This document shows positions 39,032 to 46,720 of a stretch of 56,475 nucleotides of DNA, piece by piece. The stretch lies in assembly GCA_016186495.1 (NCBI GenBank), contig JACPLO010000001.1, positions 110,753 through 167,227 on the forward strand. The letters are read 5' to 3'. Under the pieces are notes generated by a model, which worked only from the letters and a program-made list of their open reading frames with translations, made no database searches and was not told where the DNA came from. The translations under genes were made by a program, and so were the position numbers. Numbering within the stretch: position 1 is the first letter of the stretch; the number at the start of each line of letters is the position of its first letter. This stretch comes from Candidatus Niyogibacteria bacterium. GTDB taxonomy: Bacteria > Patescibacteriota > Minisyncoccia > JACROR01.

Positions 39032-39088
39032 ATGATTGGATTAAAAAGAGGAATTGTAAAACTTATGCGGTACAATCCCAAAATATAT
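39032..39088 (+). pseudogene. GrpB-family protein remnant (5' fragment)
   Basis: MIGLKRGIVKLMRYNPKIYE resembles the start of GrpB-family (UPF0157) nucleotidyltransferase-like proteins, which begin IGLKRGTVKLVPYNP. The rest of the gene is absent; the frame ends at a TGA near 39113. It is followed at once by a second remnant. Confidence 0.5.
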
Positions 39089-39181
39089 GAAAGCGATTAT
39101 TTTAGCGGCCGATGAGGGGATAAGGATGCGGCCTTTAATCTAAAGACGCCAAAGCAGCTTTTAAAAGTTAAAAGATATTAA
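39087..39181 (+). pseudogene. Sugar-1-phosphate nucleotidyltransferase remnant
   Basis: MKAIILAADEGIRMRPLI, stop, then in another frame TPKQLLKVKRY, stop. Intact RmlA/GalU-type enzymes start MKAIILAAGEGTRLRPLT followed by TPKPLLKV. So this is a frameshifted, truncated and substituted 5' fragment of such a gene. Confidence 0.65.
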
Positions 39182-39207
39182 AAAAGCGGAGAAATTTCTG
39201 AACAAAT

Positions 39208-39651
39208 ATGGAAAATAAAAAACCAATAATAGTAGCCGTAAGCGGCGGATTTGACCCAGTTCATATCGGCCATATCCGGATGTTTAAAGAAGCCAAGAAA
39301 CTTGGCGATAAACTGGCAGTGATTTTGAATAATGATAATTGGCTTTTAAAGAAAAAGGGTTTTGTTTTTATGCCGCAAAAAGAACGCGCCGAGATAATCA
39401 AAAATATCAAATGGGTTGATAATGTAATATTTACCGGACATAAATCAAATCCGAAAGATATGAGCGTTTGCGCTGAATTGCAAAAGCTCCGTCCGGATAT
39501 TTTTGCAAACGGCGGTGACAGAAAATTAGATAACATTCCGGAAGTTGAAATTTGCCGGAAGATAGGCTGTAAAATGATTTTTAATGTCGGCCATGGCGGC
39601 AAAGTGCAATCTAGTTCTTGGCTCTTAAAAAAGTTAAAAAAATTTGACTAA
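39208..39651 (+). CDS. Cytidylyltransferase-like nucleotidyltransferase
   Basis: 147 aa of the HxGH superfamily. VAVSGGFDPVHIGHIRMFKEAKKLGDKLAVILNND contains the HIGH motif, and NGGDRKLDNIPEVEICRKIG the later conserved part. It resembles heptose-1-phosphate adenylyltransferase (RfaE domain II) or glycerol-3-phosphate cytidylyltransferase. It could activate a sugar or polyol phosphate for surface glycans. The substrate is not proven. Confidence 0.8.
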   Translation: MENKKPIIVAVSGGFDPVHIGHIRMFKEAKKLGDKLAVILNNDNWLLKKKGFVFMPQKERAEIIKNIKWVDNVIFTGHKSNPKDMSVCAELQKLRPDIFANGGDRKLDNIPEVEICRKIGCKMIFNVGHGGKVQSSSWLLKKLKKFD

Positions 39652-39671
39652 AAAATCAGTTGTGCTATTAT
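39644..39671 (+). promoter_or_regulatory. Promoter of the sigma4/HARE regulator gene
   Basis: TTGACT (39644-39649), 16 bp, TATTAT (39666-39671). The -35 overlaps the end of the preceding gene. The leader would be about 30 nt. Confidence 0.4.
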
Positions 39672-39707
39672 GAATTATAATAAATAATAAAAAAATAATA
39701 TAAAATT

Positions 39708-40733
39708 ATGATTAGATTGGATAAAACGGCTAAAAATATCTTAAAAAACGTTTCAACTCGCGGCCGGGAAGTTTTAGCGCGGCGTTTTGGCATTGGCAGT
39801 TATAAAAATAAAGAAACATTGGAAGCTATCGGCCAAGACCATAAAATTACTCGGGAAAGAGTGCGCCAGATTGAAGCGGCCGCTCTTGGCCGCCTTCGCC
39901 ATAATTGTCAGAATGAAATAGCGGAAATTTCCTTTTATTTGAATGAAGAATTGAATAAGAAAGGAGGATTGGCGCGGGAAGAGGAATTTTTCAAAACAGC
40001 TATTTCAAATTACGGCGGGCCTAACCATTTTTCTTTTTTTCTTTCTTTGGACGATAAATTCACAAGATTAGGCGAAAATGATGAATTTTTTCTGCGGTGG
40101 ACCAATAATCGCCGTCTTGCCGATAAAATAGAAACAGCTTTGACGGCTTTGCGGCAAGAATTATTTTTAGATAATCTTTTATCCGAAAAAGAAATACTCG
40201 CGAAATTCACCCGCCATCTTAAGGAAATTCCGGAAGAATATTTTCCCGGCGGCTTTTCTCAAAAATTGCTTCCGTCTTTCTTGGCTGTTTCTAAAAAAAT
40301 CAAGCGCAATTATCTGGGAGAATGGGGTTTGGCTGACTCGCCGCAAATTTCTCCCCGCGGCATGAAAGATATGGCTTATATGATTTTAAGGAAGAACGGC
40401 GAGCCGATGCATTTTAAAAAAATTGCCGCGGAAATTGAATCATTGCTGAAAAAACCGGCTCATGTCCAGACGGTGCATAATGAGTTGATTAAAAATAACC
40501 GTTTTGTCTTAGTGGGAAGAGGCCTTTACGCTTTAACCAGTATGGGATACAAAAGCGGAGTTGTTTCGGATGTGATAAAGCAAATTTTAAAAGAACGCGG
40601 CCCTTTGGCAAAAGAAGAAATTATCAAAGAAGTTCTTAAACAGCGCCGCGTCAAAAGCGGGACGATCGCGATCAATCTTCAAAATAAAGAATTTTTCAAA
40701 AAGACCGCGGAAGAAAATTACATATTAGTCTGA
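39708..40733 (+). CDS. Sigma region 4-like / HARE-HTH DNA-binding protein
   Basis: 341 aa. Residues about 15-70 (LKNVSTRGREVLARRFGIG and KITRERVRQIEAAALGRLRHN) match sigma-70 region 4, which binds -35 boxes. No sigma region 2 is present, so it cannot act as a full sigma factor. Residues about 215-285 (GMKDMAYMILRKNGEPMHFKKIAAEI and VGRGLYALTSMGY) match a HARE-HTH domain as in the RNA polymerase delta subunit. Another winged-helix-like segment ends the protein. It is probably a transcription-associated regulator. Confidence 0.8.
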   Translation: MIRLDKTAKNILKNVSTRGREVLARRFGIGSYKNKETLEAIGQDHKITRERVRQIEAAALGRLRHNCQNEIAEISFYLNEELNKKGGLAREEEFFKTAISNYGGPNHFSFFLSLDDKFTRLGENDEFFLRWTNNRRLADKIETALTALRQELFLDNLLSEKEILAKFTRHLKEIPEEYFPGGFSQKLLPSFLAVSKKIKRNYLGEWGLADSPQISPRGMKDMAYMILRKNGEPMHFKKIAAEIESLLKKPAHVQTVHNELIKNNRFVLVGRGLYALTSMGYKSGVVSDVIKQILKERGPLAKEEIIKEVLKQRRVKSGTIAINLQNKEFFKKTAEENYILV

Positions 40734-40751
40734 TTAGCCTAAAAATTAGTT

Positions 40752-40780
40752 TTGCCAGGAGATTTTTAACAAGATATAAT
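40752..40780 (+). promoter_or_regulatory. Promoter giving a leaderless transcript
   Basis: TTGCCA (40752-40757), 17 bp, TATAAT (40775-40780), with 6 bp to ATG 40787. The predicted first base is the A of the ATG. Confidence 0.6.
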
Positions 40781-40786
40781 ATAGCA

Positions 40787-41956
40787 ATGGAAGCGTTAGA
40801 AATTTTTAGCGGCGGTTTTGCGGTTCAAATTTTAAAGACCTTTCAAGGGCTTTGGTATATTTGGCTGCCGGCCGCTCTTTTTTTTATTAGTTGGGAAATC
40901 TGGATAATATATATTCAAATTTATTTTGTTACCAATATCTCCTGGATGCTCTTGGAAGTTAAAGTGCCTCATAATGTTTTTAAAAGTCCCCGGGCAATGG
41001 AGCTTGTTTTTAACGCTCTCCATAATACTTATGAAGGAAATCGTTTGGAAAAATATTGGAAAGGATTCGTAAAAGGATGGCTTTCTTTTGAAATCGCCAG
41101 TTTGGGAGGAAAAATCAGCTTTTTTGTCCGTGTCCCTAAATTTATGAAAAATTTAGTGGAAGCCCAAATTTACGCCCAGTATCCGGAAGTGGAAATCGCG
41201 GAAATTGACGATTACACCCGGCTTTTGCCGGAAAATATTCCAAACGAAGATTGGAATTTGTGGGGAGTGGAATTCGGCTTGACCAAAGAAGACGCTTTTC
41301 CGATCAGAACTTATATGGATTTCAAATTAGAGGACGTTAAGGAAGAAATGGAAAAAATAGATCCGATGTCTTCGCTTTTGGAATTTATGTCTTCAATCAG
41401 AGAAGGAGAAAATGTCTGGTTTCAGGTTTTAATCAGAGCTTCCGGAAATAAATGGCTGGAAGAAGGAGAAAAACTTAAGAAAAAGATTTCCGAAAAAACA
41501 AAAAGCAAGGAAGGGGCGCCTCCGCAGCCGCTCTTGCCCGGCGATACGGAAACGTTAAAAGCGCTGGACCGCAATATGGCAAAACTCGGATTTGACGCGG
41601 GTATTCGGGTAATTTACGCGGCGCGCCGGGATATTTTTAATCCGATAAATATCTCTTCCATCACAGGAGTAATGAAACAATACAACAGCCAAAACCTTAA
41701 CGGATTTAAACCGCAGAAAAAAACGTCGGGCGGTTTTTGGTTTAAGAAAAAAAGAGAATACCGCAAACAGCGTTCAATGGTCAGAGCTTTTCGCCGACGG
41801 GATTATTTTTATCATCCTTTTCGGAGAAAATCTTTTGTTTTAAGTTCCGAAGAATTGGCGACTATTTATCATTATCCGGGCCGCGTGGTCAGCGCTCCCA
41901 CTTTTGAAAGAGGCGAGAGGAAAAAAGGAACGCCGCCGCCGAATTTGCCGATATAA
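40787..41956 (+). CDS. Membrane protein paired with the TraD-like ATPase
   Basis: 389 aa with N-terminal membrane segments (residues about 18-50: LQGLWYIWLPAALFFISWEIWIIYIQIYFV). The large soluble part includes MELVFNALHNTYEGNRLEKYWKGFVKGWLSFEIASLGGKISFFVRVPKFMKNLVEAQIYAQYP. Proteins of this kind lie next to type-IV-secretion-like ATPases in CPR genomes, which is the case here once the GIY-YIG insert is removed. It may be a membrane platform of a DNA- or protein-transfer machine. The exact role is unknown. Confidence 0.6.
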   Translation: MEALEIFSGGFAVQILKTFQGLWYIWLPAALFFISWEIWIIYIQIYFVTNISWMLLEVKVPHNVFKSPRAMELVFNALHNTYEGNRLEKYWKGFVKGWLSFEIASLGGKISFFVRVPKFMKNLVEAQIYAQYPEVEIAEIDDYTRLLPENIPNEDWNLWGVEFGLTKEDAFPIRTYMDFKLEDVKEEMEKIDPMSSLLEFMSSIREGENVWFQVLIRASGNKWLEEGEKLKKKISEKTKSKEGAPPQPLLPGDTETLKALDRNMAKLGFDAGIRVIYAARRDIFNPINISSITGVMKQYNSQNLNGFKPQKKTSGGFWFKKKREYRKQRSMVRAFRRRDYFYHPFRRKSFVLSSEELATIYHYPGRVVSAPTFERGERKKGTPPPNLPI

Positions 41957-41958
41957 TT

Positions 41959-42247
41959 ATCCCTCACCCTTTAATTGTATGTTTTATGTCTATATTTTAA
42001 AATCAAAGAAAGATCAAAGCCATTATATTGGGTTTGCTGTTGATTTACGAAACAGAATAAGAAAACATAATCAAGGACTTGTGAAATCAACTAAAAATAT
42101 AAGACCGATCGTATTGATTTATTATGAAGCTTACAGATCAAAAACAGATGCGCTTATTCGGGAAAAACAATTAAAACGTTTCGCACAAGGATTTTTTTCA
42201 CTAAAAAGTCGACTTAAAAACTCTCTAATATTAAAAGGGTGAGGGAT
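41959..42247. mobile_element. Candidate GIY-YIG mini-element with 14-bp terminal inverted repeats
   Basis: ATCCCTCACCCTTT (41959-41972) is perfectly inverted at 42234-42247. The 289-bp unit holds only a GIY-YIG gene and lies between the stop of one gene and the start of its likely partner. The right repeat contains the GIY-YIG stop codon and an SD-like GGTGAGGG for the downstream gene. No flanking target duplication is evident. Confidence 0.6.
41979..42242 (+). CDS. GIY-YIG domain protein
   Basis: 87 aa from the ATG at 41979, inside the left repeat-bounded unit. MFYVYILKSKKDQSHYIGFAVDLRNRIRKHNQG is the GIY-YIG nuclease core with YVYIL and YIG, an Arg (DLRNRIRKH) and EAYRSKTDALIREKQLK with the metal-binding Glu. 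Stand-alone proteins of this type are common in CPR. The gene ends in the right inverted repeat. It may be a homing-like nuclease that mobilises the unit. Confidence 0.85.
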   Translation: MFYVYILKSKKDQSHYIGFAVDLRNRIRKHNQGLVKSTKNIRPIVLIYYEAYRSKTDALIREKQLKRFAQGFFSLKSRLKNSLILKG

Positions 42248-44039
42248 GGAAAAAAGCGATAAAATTTATTTTGCTCAGACTGATTTTAGGAATAAACGGC
42301 AAAAATTCGGCATTAAAGAGGAGGATCGCCGCAAGCATATTTATATTATCGGGAAAACCGGCATGGGCAAGTCCACGCTTTTGGAAAATATGGCGATTCA
42401 GGATATTGCCGCGGGAAACGGTTTGGGAATAATTGATCCTCACGGCGAGCTGGCGGAAAAACTTTTAAATTATATTCCTAAAGAAAGGTTGAAAGACGTC
42501 GTATATTTTAATCCGGCGGACACTGAATTTCCGGTGGCTTTTAATGTTTTAGAAAAAGTAAGCGATGACCAGAGGCATTTGGTGGCCGCGGGCTTAATGG
42601 GAGTTTTTAAAAAAATCTGGCCTGATGTCTGGTCGGCCCGGATGGAATACATTTTGAACAATACGGTGCTGGCGCTTTTAGAATATCCGAATTCCACGCT
42701 TTTAGGAATCAACCGCATGCTTTCCGACAAAGATTATCGGAAAGAAGTTGTTTCTAAAATAAAAGACGAAGTGGTTAAGGCTTTTTGGACTCAGGAATTT
42801 GCCAAATACACCGAACGGTTTGCCCAGGAAGCGACGCCCGCTATTCAAAATAAAATAGGCCAATTTATCACCAATCCTTTGATCAGGAATATTATCGGCC
42901 AGGAGCACACTTCTTTTGACATGAGGAAAATGATGGATGAGAAAAAAATTCTTATCGTCAATCTTTCCAAAGGGAGAGTGGGGGAAAGCAATTCGCATCT
43001 TTTAGGCGCGATGCTGATCACCAAGCTTTATTTGGCGGCGATGAGCCGGGTGGATATTCCGGAAGAGGAGCGCGCGGATTTTCATCTTTATGTTGATGAA
43101 TTTCAGAATTTTGCCACGGATGCTTTTGCCGATATTCTTTCGGAAGCGAGAAAATACCGTTTAAGTCTGGCATTAGCCCATCAATACATCGGCCAGCTGG
43201 TCACTGACACCAGCACGAAAGTGCGGGACGCGGTTTTTGGAAACGTGGGCACGATGATTGTTTTTAGGATCGGCGCGGCGGACGCGGAATTTTTAGAGAA
43301 AGAATTTGAGCCGGAATTTATGATTCAAGATCTGGTTAATCTGCCTTTTGCTGGCATTTATTTAAAGTTAATGATTGACGGCGTAACTTCTCTTCCTTTT
43401 TCCGCCCAAACTTTAGCGCCGATGGAACGCCCGGCAATTTCTTTTAAAAAAGAAATTATTGAATTTTCAAGGGAAAAATATGGCACGCCTTCTTCTCAAG
43501 TTCGGGAAAAAATCGCCGCTTGGCACGCCATTATGGAAAATTCCAATAAAATTTCCTCTGGAATGCCGCCTTCAATTTCAGTTCCTTTTGAGCCGCCTAA
43601 ACCTAAATATGAAGCTATTTGCAGCGTTTGCGGAAAAAAAATTTTTGTTCCTTTTAAGCCTGACGGCCGGCGGCCGGTTTATTGCCAAGAACATATGGGA
43701 ATGCCGGCGCCGCGTCCTTCTTCGTCGCGCGAAAAGGCTGCGATCGAACCACATTCGATTCTTGCTCCTTTTAAAAAAATAGAGCCTATAATAAACAAAC
43801 CTAAATTTCCGCGTATCAAAGAAGGAGAATTGGTGATTAAAAAAAGAGAAGAAAAACAAGAAGAAAAAAAAATGTCTTTGAAAGATTTGCTTCCCAAGCA
43901 TCCGCCGGCCAGAAAATCTCCCGATTTAACGGAATTAAGGCGGACTTTGGAAAAATCTTTGATTTCTGACGCGGGCGGCAATGAAGAATTAAAATCAAAG
44001 AAGAAAATCCTTAAACCCGGCGATACGATTAAATTTTGA
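42246..44039 (+). CDS. TraD/VirD4-like type IV secretion-system ATPase
   Basis: 597 aa. Walker A IIGKTGMGKSTLLENMAIQD (about residues 35-54), NGLGIIDPHGELAEKLL, ILIVNLSKGRVGESNSHLLG and Walker B FHLYVDEFQNFATDAF (about 275-290), with ALAHQYIGQL as sensor. The C-terminal third has a zinc-ribbon-like CSVCGKKIF followed by YCQEH, then a Pro/Lys-rich tail. It is a hexameric motor of the DUF87/TraM-recognition group that likely drives DNA or protein transfer across the membrane, with the upstream membrane protein as partner. The start codon lies in the right inverted repeat of the GIY-YIG unit. Confidence 0.82.
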   Translation: MEKSDKIYFAQTDFRNKRQKFGIKEEDRRKHIYIIGKTGMGKSTLLENMAIQDIAAGNGLGIIDPHGELAEKLLNYIPKERLKDVVYFNPADTEFPVAFNVLEKVSDDQRHLVAAGLMGVFKKIWPDVWSARMEYILNNTVLALLEYPNSTLLGINRMLSDKDYRKEVVSKIKDEVVKAFWTQEFAKYTERFAQEATPAIQNKIGQFITNPLIRNIIGQEHTSFDMRKMMDEKKILIVNLSKGRVGESNSHLLGAMLITKLYLAAMSRVDIPEEERADFHLYVDEFQNFATDAFADILSEARKYRLSLALAHQYIGQLVTDTSTKVRDAVFGNVGTMIVFRIGAADAEFLEKEFEPEFMIQDLVNLPFAGIYLKLMIDGVTSLPFSAQTLAPMERPAISFKKEIIEFSREKYGTPSSQVREKIAAWHAIMENSNKISSGMPPSISVPFEPPKPKYEAICSVCGKKIFVPFKPDGRRPVYCQEHMGMPAPRPSSSREKAAIEPHSILAPFKKIEPIINKPKFPRIKEGELVIKKREEKQEEKKMSLKDLLPKHPPARKSPDLTELRRTLEKSLISDAGGNEELKSKKKILKPGDTIKF

Positions 44040-44072
44040 ATTCATATTTTTGAATTAATTTTCCCAAATTGA

Positions 44073-45521
44073 ATGATTAAATTTTTGCGAATATTTTTTA
44101 TTCTTTTATTGGGAATTCCGATTTTTACGCACGCGCAAATATCATTTAGTGAGATTATGTATGATTTGGAGGGAGCGGATAGCGGGCGGGAGTGGGTAAA
44201 AATTTTTAATGATAAGAATGAAGCGGTTGATTTATCCGGTTGGAGATTGCGCGAAGATAATACCAATCATTCTTTAAATTTGTTTCAGGGAGAAAATATT
44301 TTATCGGCGCAAGGATGCGCGATTATCGCTGATAACGCGGAAAAATTTTTGATTGATTGGCCCGGATTTTCCGGCACAATTTTTGACAGCTCTTTTTCTT
44401 TGAATAATGCCGGAGAAAAATTGATTTTATTGGATAATGCCGGCAACGAGGCGGATTTCGTGGTTTATAATTCCGATTATGGAGCCGGTGGCGATGGCCG
44501 GTCGTTGCAAAAAACAGGAGAAACGTGGTCTGCGGCAAATGCCGTTCCTAAAAATTGCGGACAGCCGGATTCAGGAAGCGCGCCGATAAATCAGCCTCTT
44601 AATTCGGAGTCTTCTGGTTCGATTATTCCTTTAGAAAATCCGCTTTCAATTAAAGCAATGGCTGGCCAGGACAAGACCGCGGTGGCCGGAGCGGAAATGG
44701 AATTTAAAGGAGAAGCTTATGGTTTAAAAAACGAACCGCTTGAAAATGCCAGATATTTGTGGATTTTTGGCGACGGAACGCAAAAGGAAGGAAAAACAGC
44801 GCGGCATACTTATTATTTTCCCGGCGTTTATCAGGCGGTTTTAAATGTTTCCTCCGGTTATTATTCGGTTTCCGATTATTTAAAAATAACCGTGATTGCC
44901 AACGAACTTTTTATCTCTGAAGTAAAACCGGTTTCCGGCAATTCTTCCTGGATTGAGATTCATAATCCTTCCAACGAAACAATTGATATTTCATATTTTG
45001 TTTTAAAAAGCCAGGGGAAAAAATTTGTTTTTCCCGATTCCACTTTTATTTTGCCTAAATCATTTTTAGTCGTGGCGGAATCGGTTTCCGCGATTTCACC
45101 GGCGCTGATTTCCGGAGAAGTGGAATTTTTAAATTCAGCCGGTTCTTCGGCTGATTTATTTTCATATAGCGGTTTGTTAAAAGTAAATGAAAGTTTTAAC
45201 AAAATTAACGGGCAAACGCAAATTATTGTTGCTTTTGAATCTCCGGGTAAAGAAACCGCCGGGCCTCCCTTAAAGCAGGATATTTTACCATCATCATTGC
45301 CTCAAAAAATTAATCAGCCGCCGGTTGTTCAGCCATCTTCGGTAAAACCCGCCGTTAATCAGGATAAAGATATTGTTTCCGCTGTTGCCGCCAACACGGT
45401 TAAAGCGGAAGAAGGCGCGAAAAACAACGCATGGTTTTGGTTTTTGGCCAGTTTAGGAATGGGAATTTTTTCAGCTGTCGGATTTGTTTTTATAAAAACA
45501 AATGCCATTCAGGACAGATAA
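44073..45521 (+). CDS. Exported lamin-tail / PKD surface protein
   Basis: 482 aa. A signal peptide (KFLRIFFILLLGIPIFTHA) is followed by a lamin-tail domain (about 20-140: ISFSEIMYDLEGADSGREWVKIFN and VDLSGWRLRED). A PKD-like domain (about 190-275: ARYLWIFGDGTQKEGKTARHTYYFPGVYQAVL), a second lamin-tail domain (about 277-390: LFISEVKPVSGNSSWIEIHN) and a Pro-rich linker come next. A C-terminal membrane helix (WFWFLASLGMGIFSAVGFVFI) anchors it. The 3' end overlaps the convergent glycosyltransferase by 13 bp. Confidence 0.8.
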   Translation: MIKFLRIFFILLLGIPIFTHAQISFSEIMYDLEGADSGREWVKIFNDKNEAVDLSGWRLREDNTNHSLNLFQGENILSAQGCAIIADNAEKFLIDWPGFSGTIFDSSFSLNNAGEKLILLDNAGNEADFVVYNSDYGAGGDGRSLQKTGETWSAANAVPKNCGQPDSGSAPINQPLNSESSGSIIPLENPLSIKAMAGQDKTAVAGAEMEFKGEAYGLKNEPLENARYLWIFGDGTQKEGKTARHTYYFPGVYQAVLNVSSGYYSVSDYLKITVIANELFISEVKPVSGNSSWIEIHNPSNETIDISYFVLKSQGKKFVFPDSTFILPKSFLVVAESVSAISPALISGEVEFLNSAGSSADLFSYSGLLKVNESFNKINGQTQIIVAFESPGKETAGPPLKQDILPSSLPQKINQPPVVQPSSVKPAVNQDKDIVSAVAANTVKAEEGAKNNAWFWFLASLGMGIFSAVGFVFIKTNAIQDR

Positions 45522-46687
45522 AGGCCGATGGTTTTTGACAATTGTTTTTCAAAAGAAAATTCACGGATGATTTTTTGGCGCAGATTTTTAGCGAAAGTTT
45601 GGCGAAGATTGTTATTGGCGGCTAGTTTTTCTGCGGCTTTTACGATTTCTTGAACATCAGCCCGTTTTATTAAAAGTCCTTCCTGTTGGTCGGTAATTAT
45701 TTCAGGATTGCCGCCCGTTTCCGTGGCGATTACCGGCAGTTCGGCCAAGCCTGCTTCCAAAAGCGCGTAAGCCAAGCCTTCTTTGAGAGAGGGAAAAATA
45801 AAAATATCAAAAGCTTTAAGATATTTTGCCGCGCTCCGCGGGCTGTCAATAAGAAAAACATTATTTTGCAATGAATAATTGGCAATGAGCGAAAAGCATT
45901 TTTGTTTTTCTCCGCCTATTTCCGAACGATGGCCGATTATTATAAATTTCATTTTCGGATATTTTTTTATCAGTTCAGCGGCCGCTTCAATCAGAAATTT
46001 ATGCCCTTTGTTTTTGGTAAATTCGCCGATTGTTCCGATCCAGAGTCCGTCGGCCGTATTTGGAACCGCCAATTTTTGCCGCGCTTCAGTTTTGTTCAAA
46101 AAATTCAGAGAATCGGAATTTATGCCGTTATGAATGGTGATAATTTTTTCCGCTGGCGCGATTTTATTTTTGATCGCCGAAACGCGGTCAAATTCGGAAA
46201 CAGCGATAGCACAATCATAGAAAAATACGGTTAAACGGCTTAATAATTTTATCAGCCAACACTGCCATTCAGGGCGGTTTTCGTGAAAAGCCCAGCCGTG
46301 AACGGTAAAAATAGATTTGAGATTATAAGCCGCGGGTTTCAAGGTTTTTAAAACAAAAATTGCCAGGCCGGCGAGGCCGCCGGCTTTAGAACTGGAAACG
46401 TGAATGATATCCGGCTTTATTTTTTTAATTAAATTTAAAATTTCAAAAAAAGCGAAAATGTCTTTAAATGGATTTACGGATTTTTGGAAATTTTTTACGG
46501 TTAAACAATGAACGTCGGCATTTTTAAGCGCAACAAAAAGATTTTCGCCTTTTTTCGGAGGGCCGGCGGCAATCCAGACTTCAAATTTATCCCGCGGCAA
46601 ATTAACCGCCAAATCATAAGTGTATTTGGTCGCTCCGCCCCAGATGGATTTAGTGATGATATAAAGTATTTTCTTTCTGGCCGTCAT
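45509..46687 (-). CDS. GT4-family glycosyltransferase
   Basis: 392 aa from ATG 46687; the frame is open further upstream to 46837, but that would run through the divergent gene's start. It opens with KKILYIITKSIWGGATKYTYDLA. The donor domain shows IGTIGEFTKNKGHKFLIEAA and PSLKEGLAYALLEAGLAELPVIATETGGNPE with an intact E-x7-E. It probably acts in surface glycan synthesis. The -10 box (46694-46699) predicts a leaderless mRNA. Confidence 0.88.
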   Translation of the reverse strand: MTARKKILYIITKSIWGGATKYTYDLAVNLPRDKFEVWIAAGPPKKGENLFVALKNADVHCLTVKNFQKSVNPFKDIFAFFEILNLIKKIKPDIIHVSSSKAGGLAGLAIFVLKTLKPAAYNLKSIFTVHGWAFHENRPEWQCWLIKLLSRLTVFFYDCAIAVSEFDRVSAIKNKIAPAEKIITIHNGINSDSLNFLNKTEARQKLAVPNTADGLWIGTIGEFTKNKGHKFLIEAAAELIKKYPKMKFIIIGHRSEIGGEKQKCFSLIANYSLQNNVFLIDSPRSAAKYLKAFDIFIFPSLKEGLAYALLEAGLAELPVIATETGGNPEIITDQQEGLLIKRADVQEIVKAAEKLAANNNLRQTFAKNLRQKIIREFSFEKQLSKTIGLYLS

Positions 46688-46693
46688 AGCGTT

Positions 46694-46709
46694 ATTATAC
46701 TTATATAAT
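46694..46709. promoter_or_regulatory. Divergent -10 boxes between two glycosyltransferase genes
   Basis: Minus-strand TATAAT at 46694-46699, 6 bp from the ATG at 46687. Plus-strand TATAAT at 46704-46709, about 11 bp from the ATG at 46721. Both imply leaders of 0-5 nt. The two promoters are only 4 bp apart, so they cannot be occupied together. Confidence 0.5.
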
Positions 46710-46720
46710 AATAAAATAAA

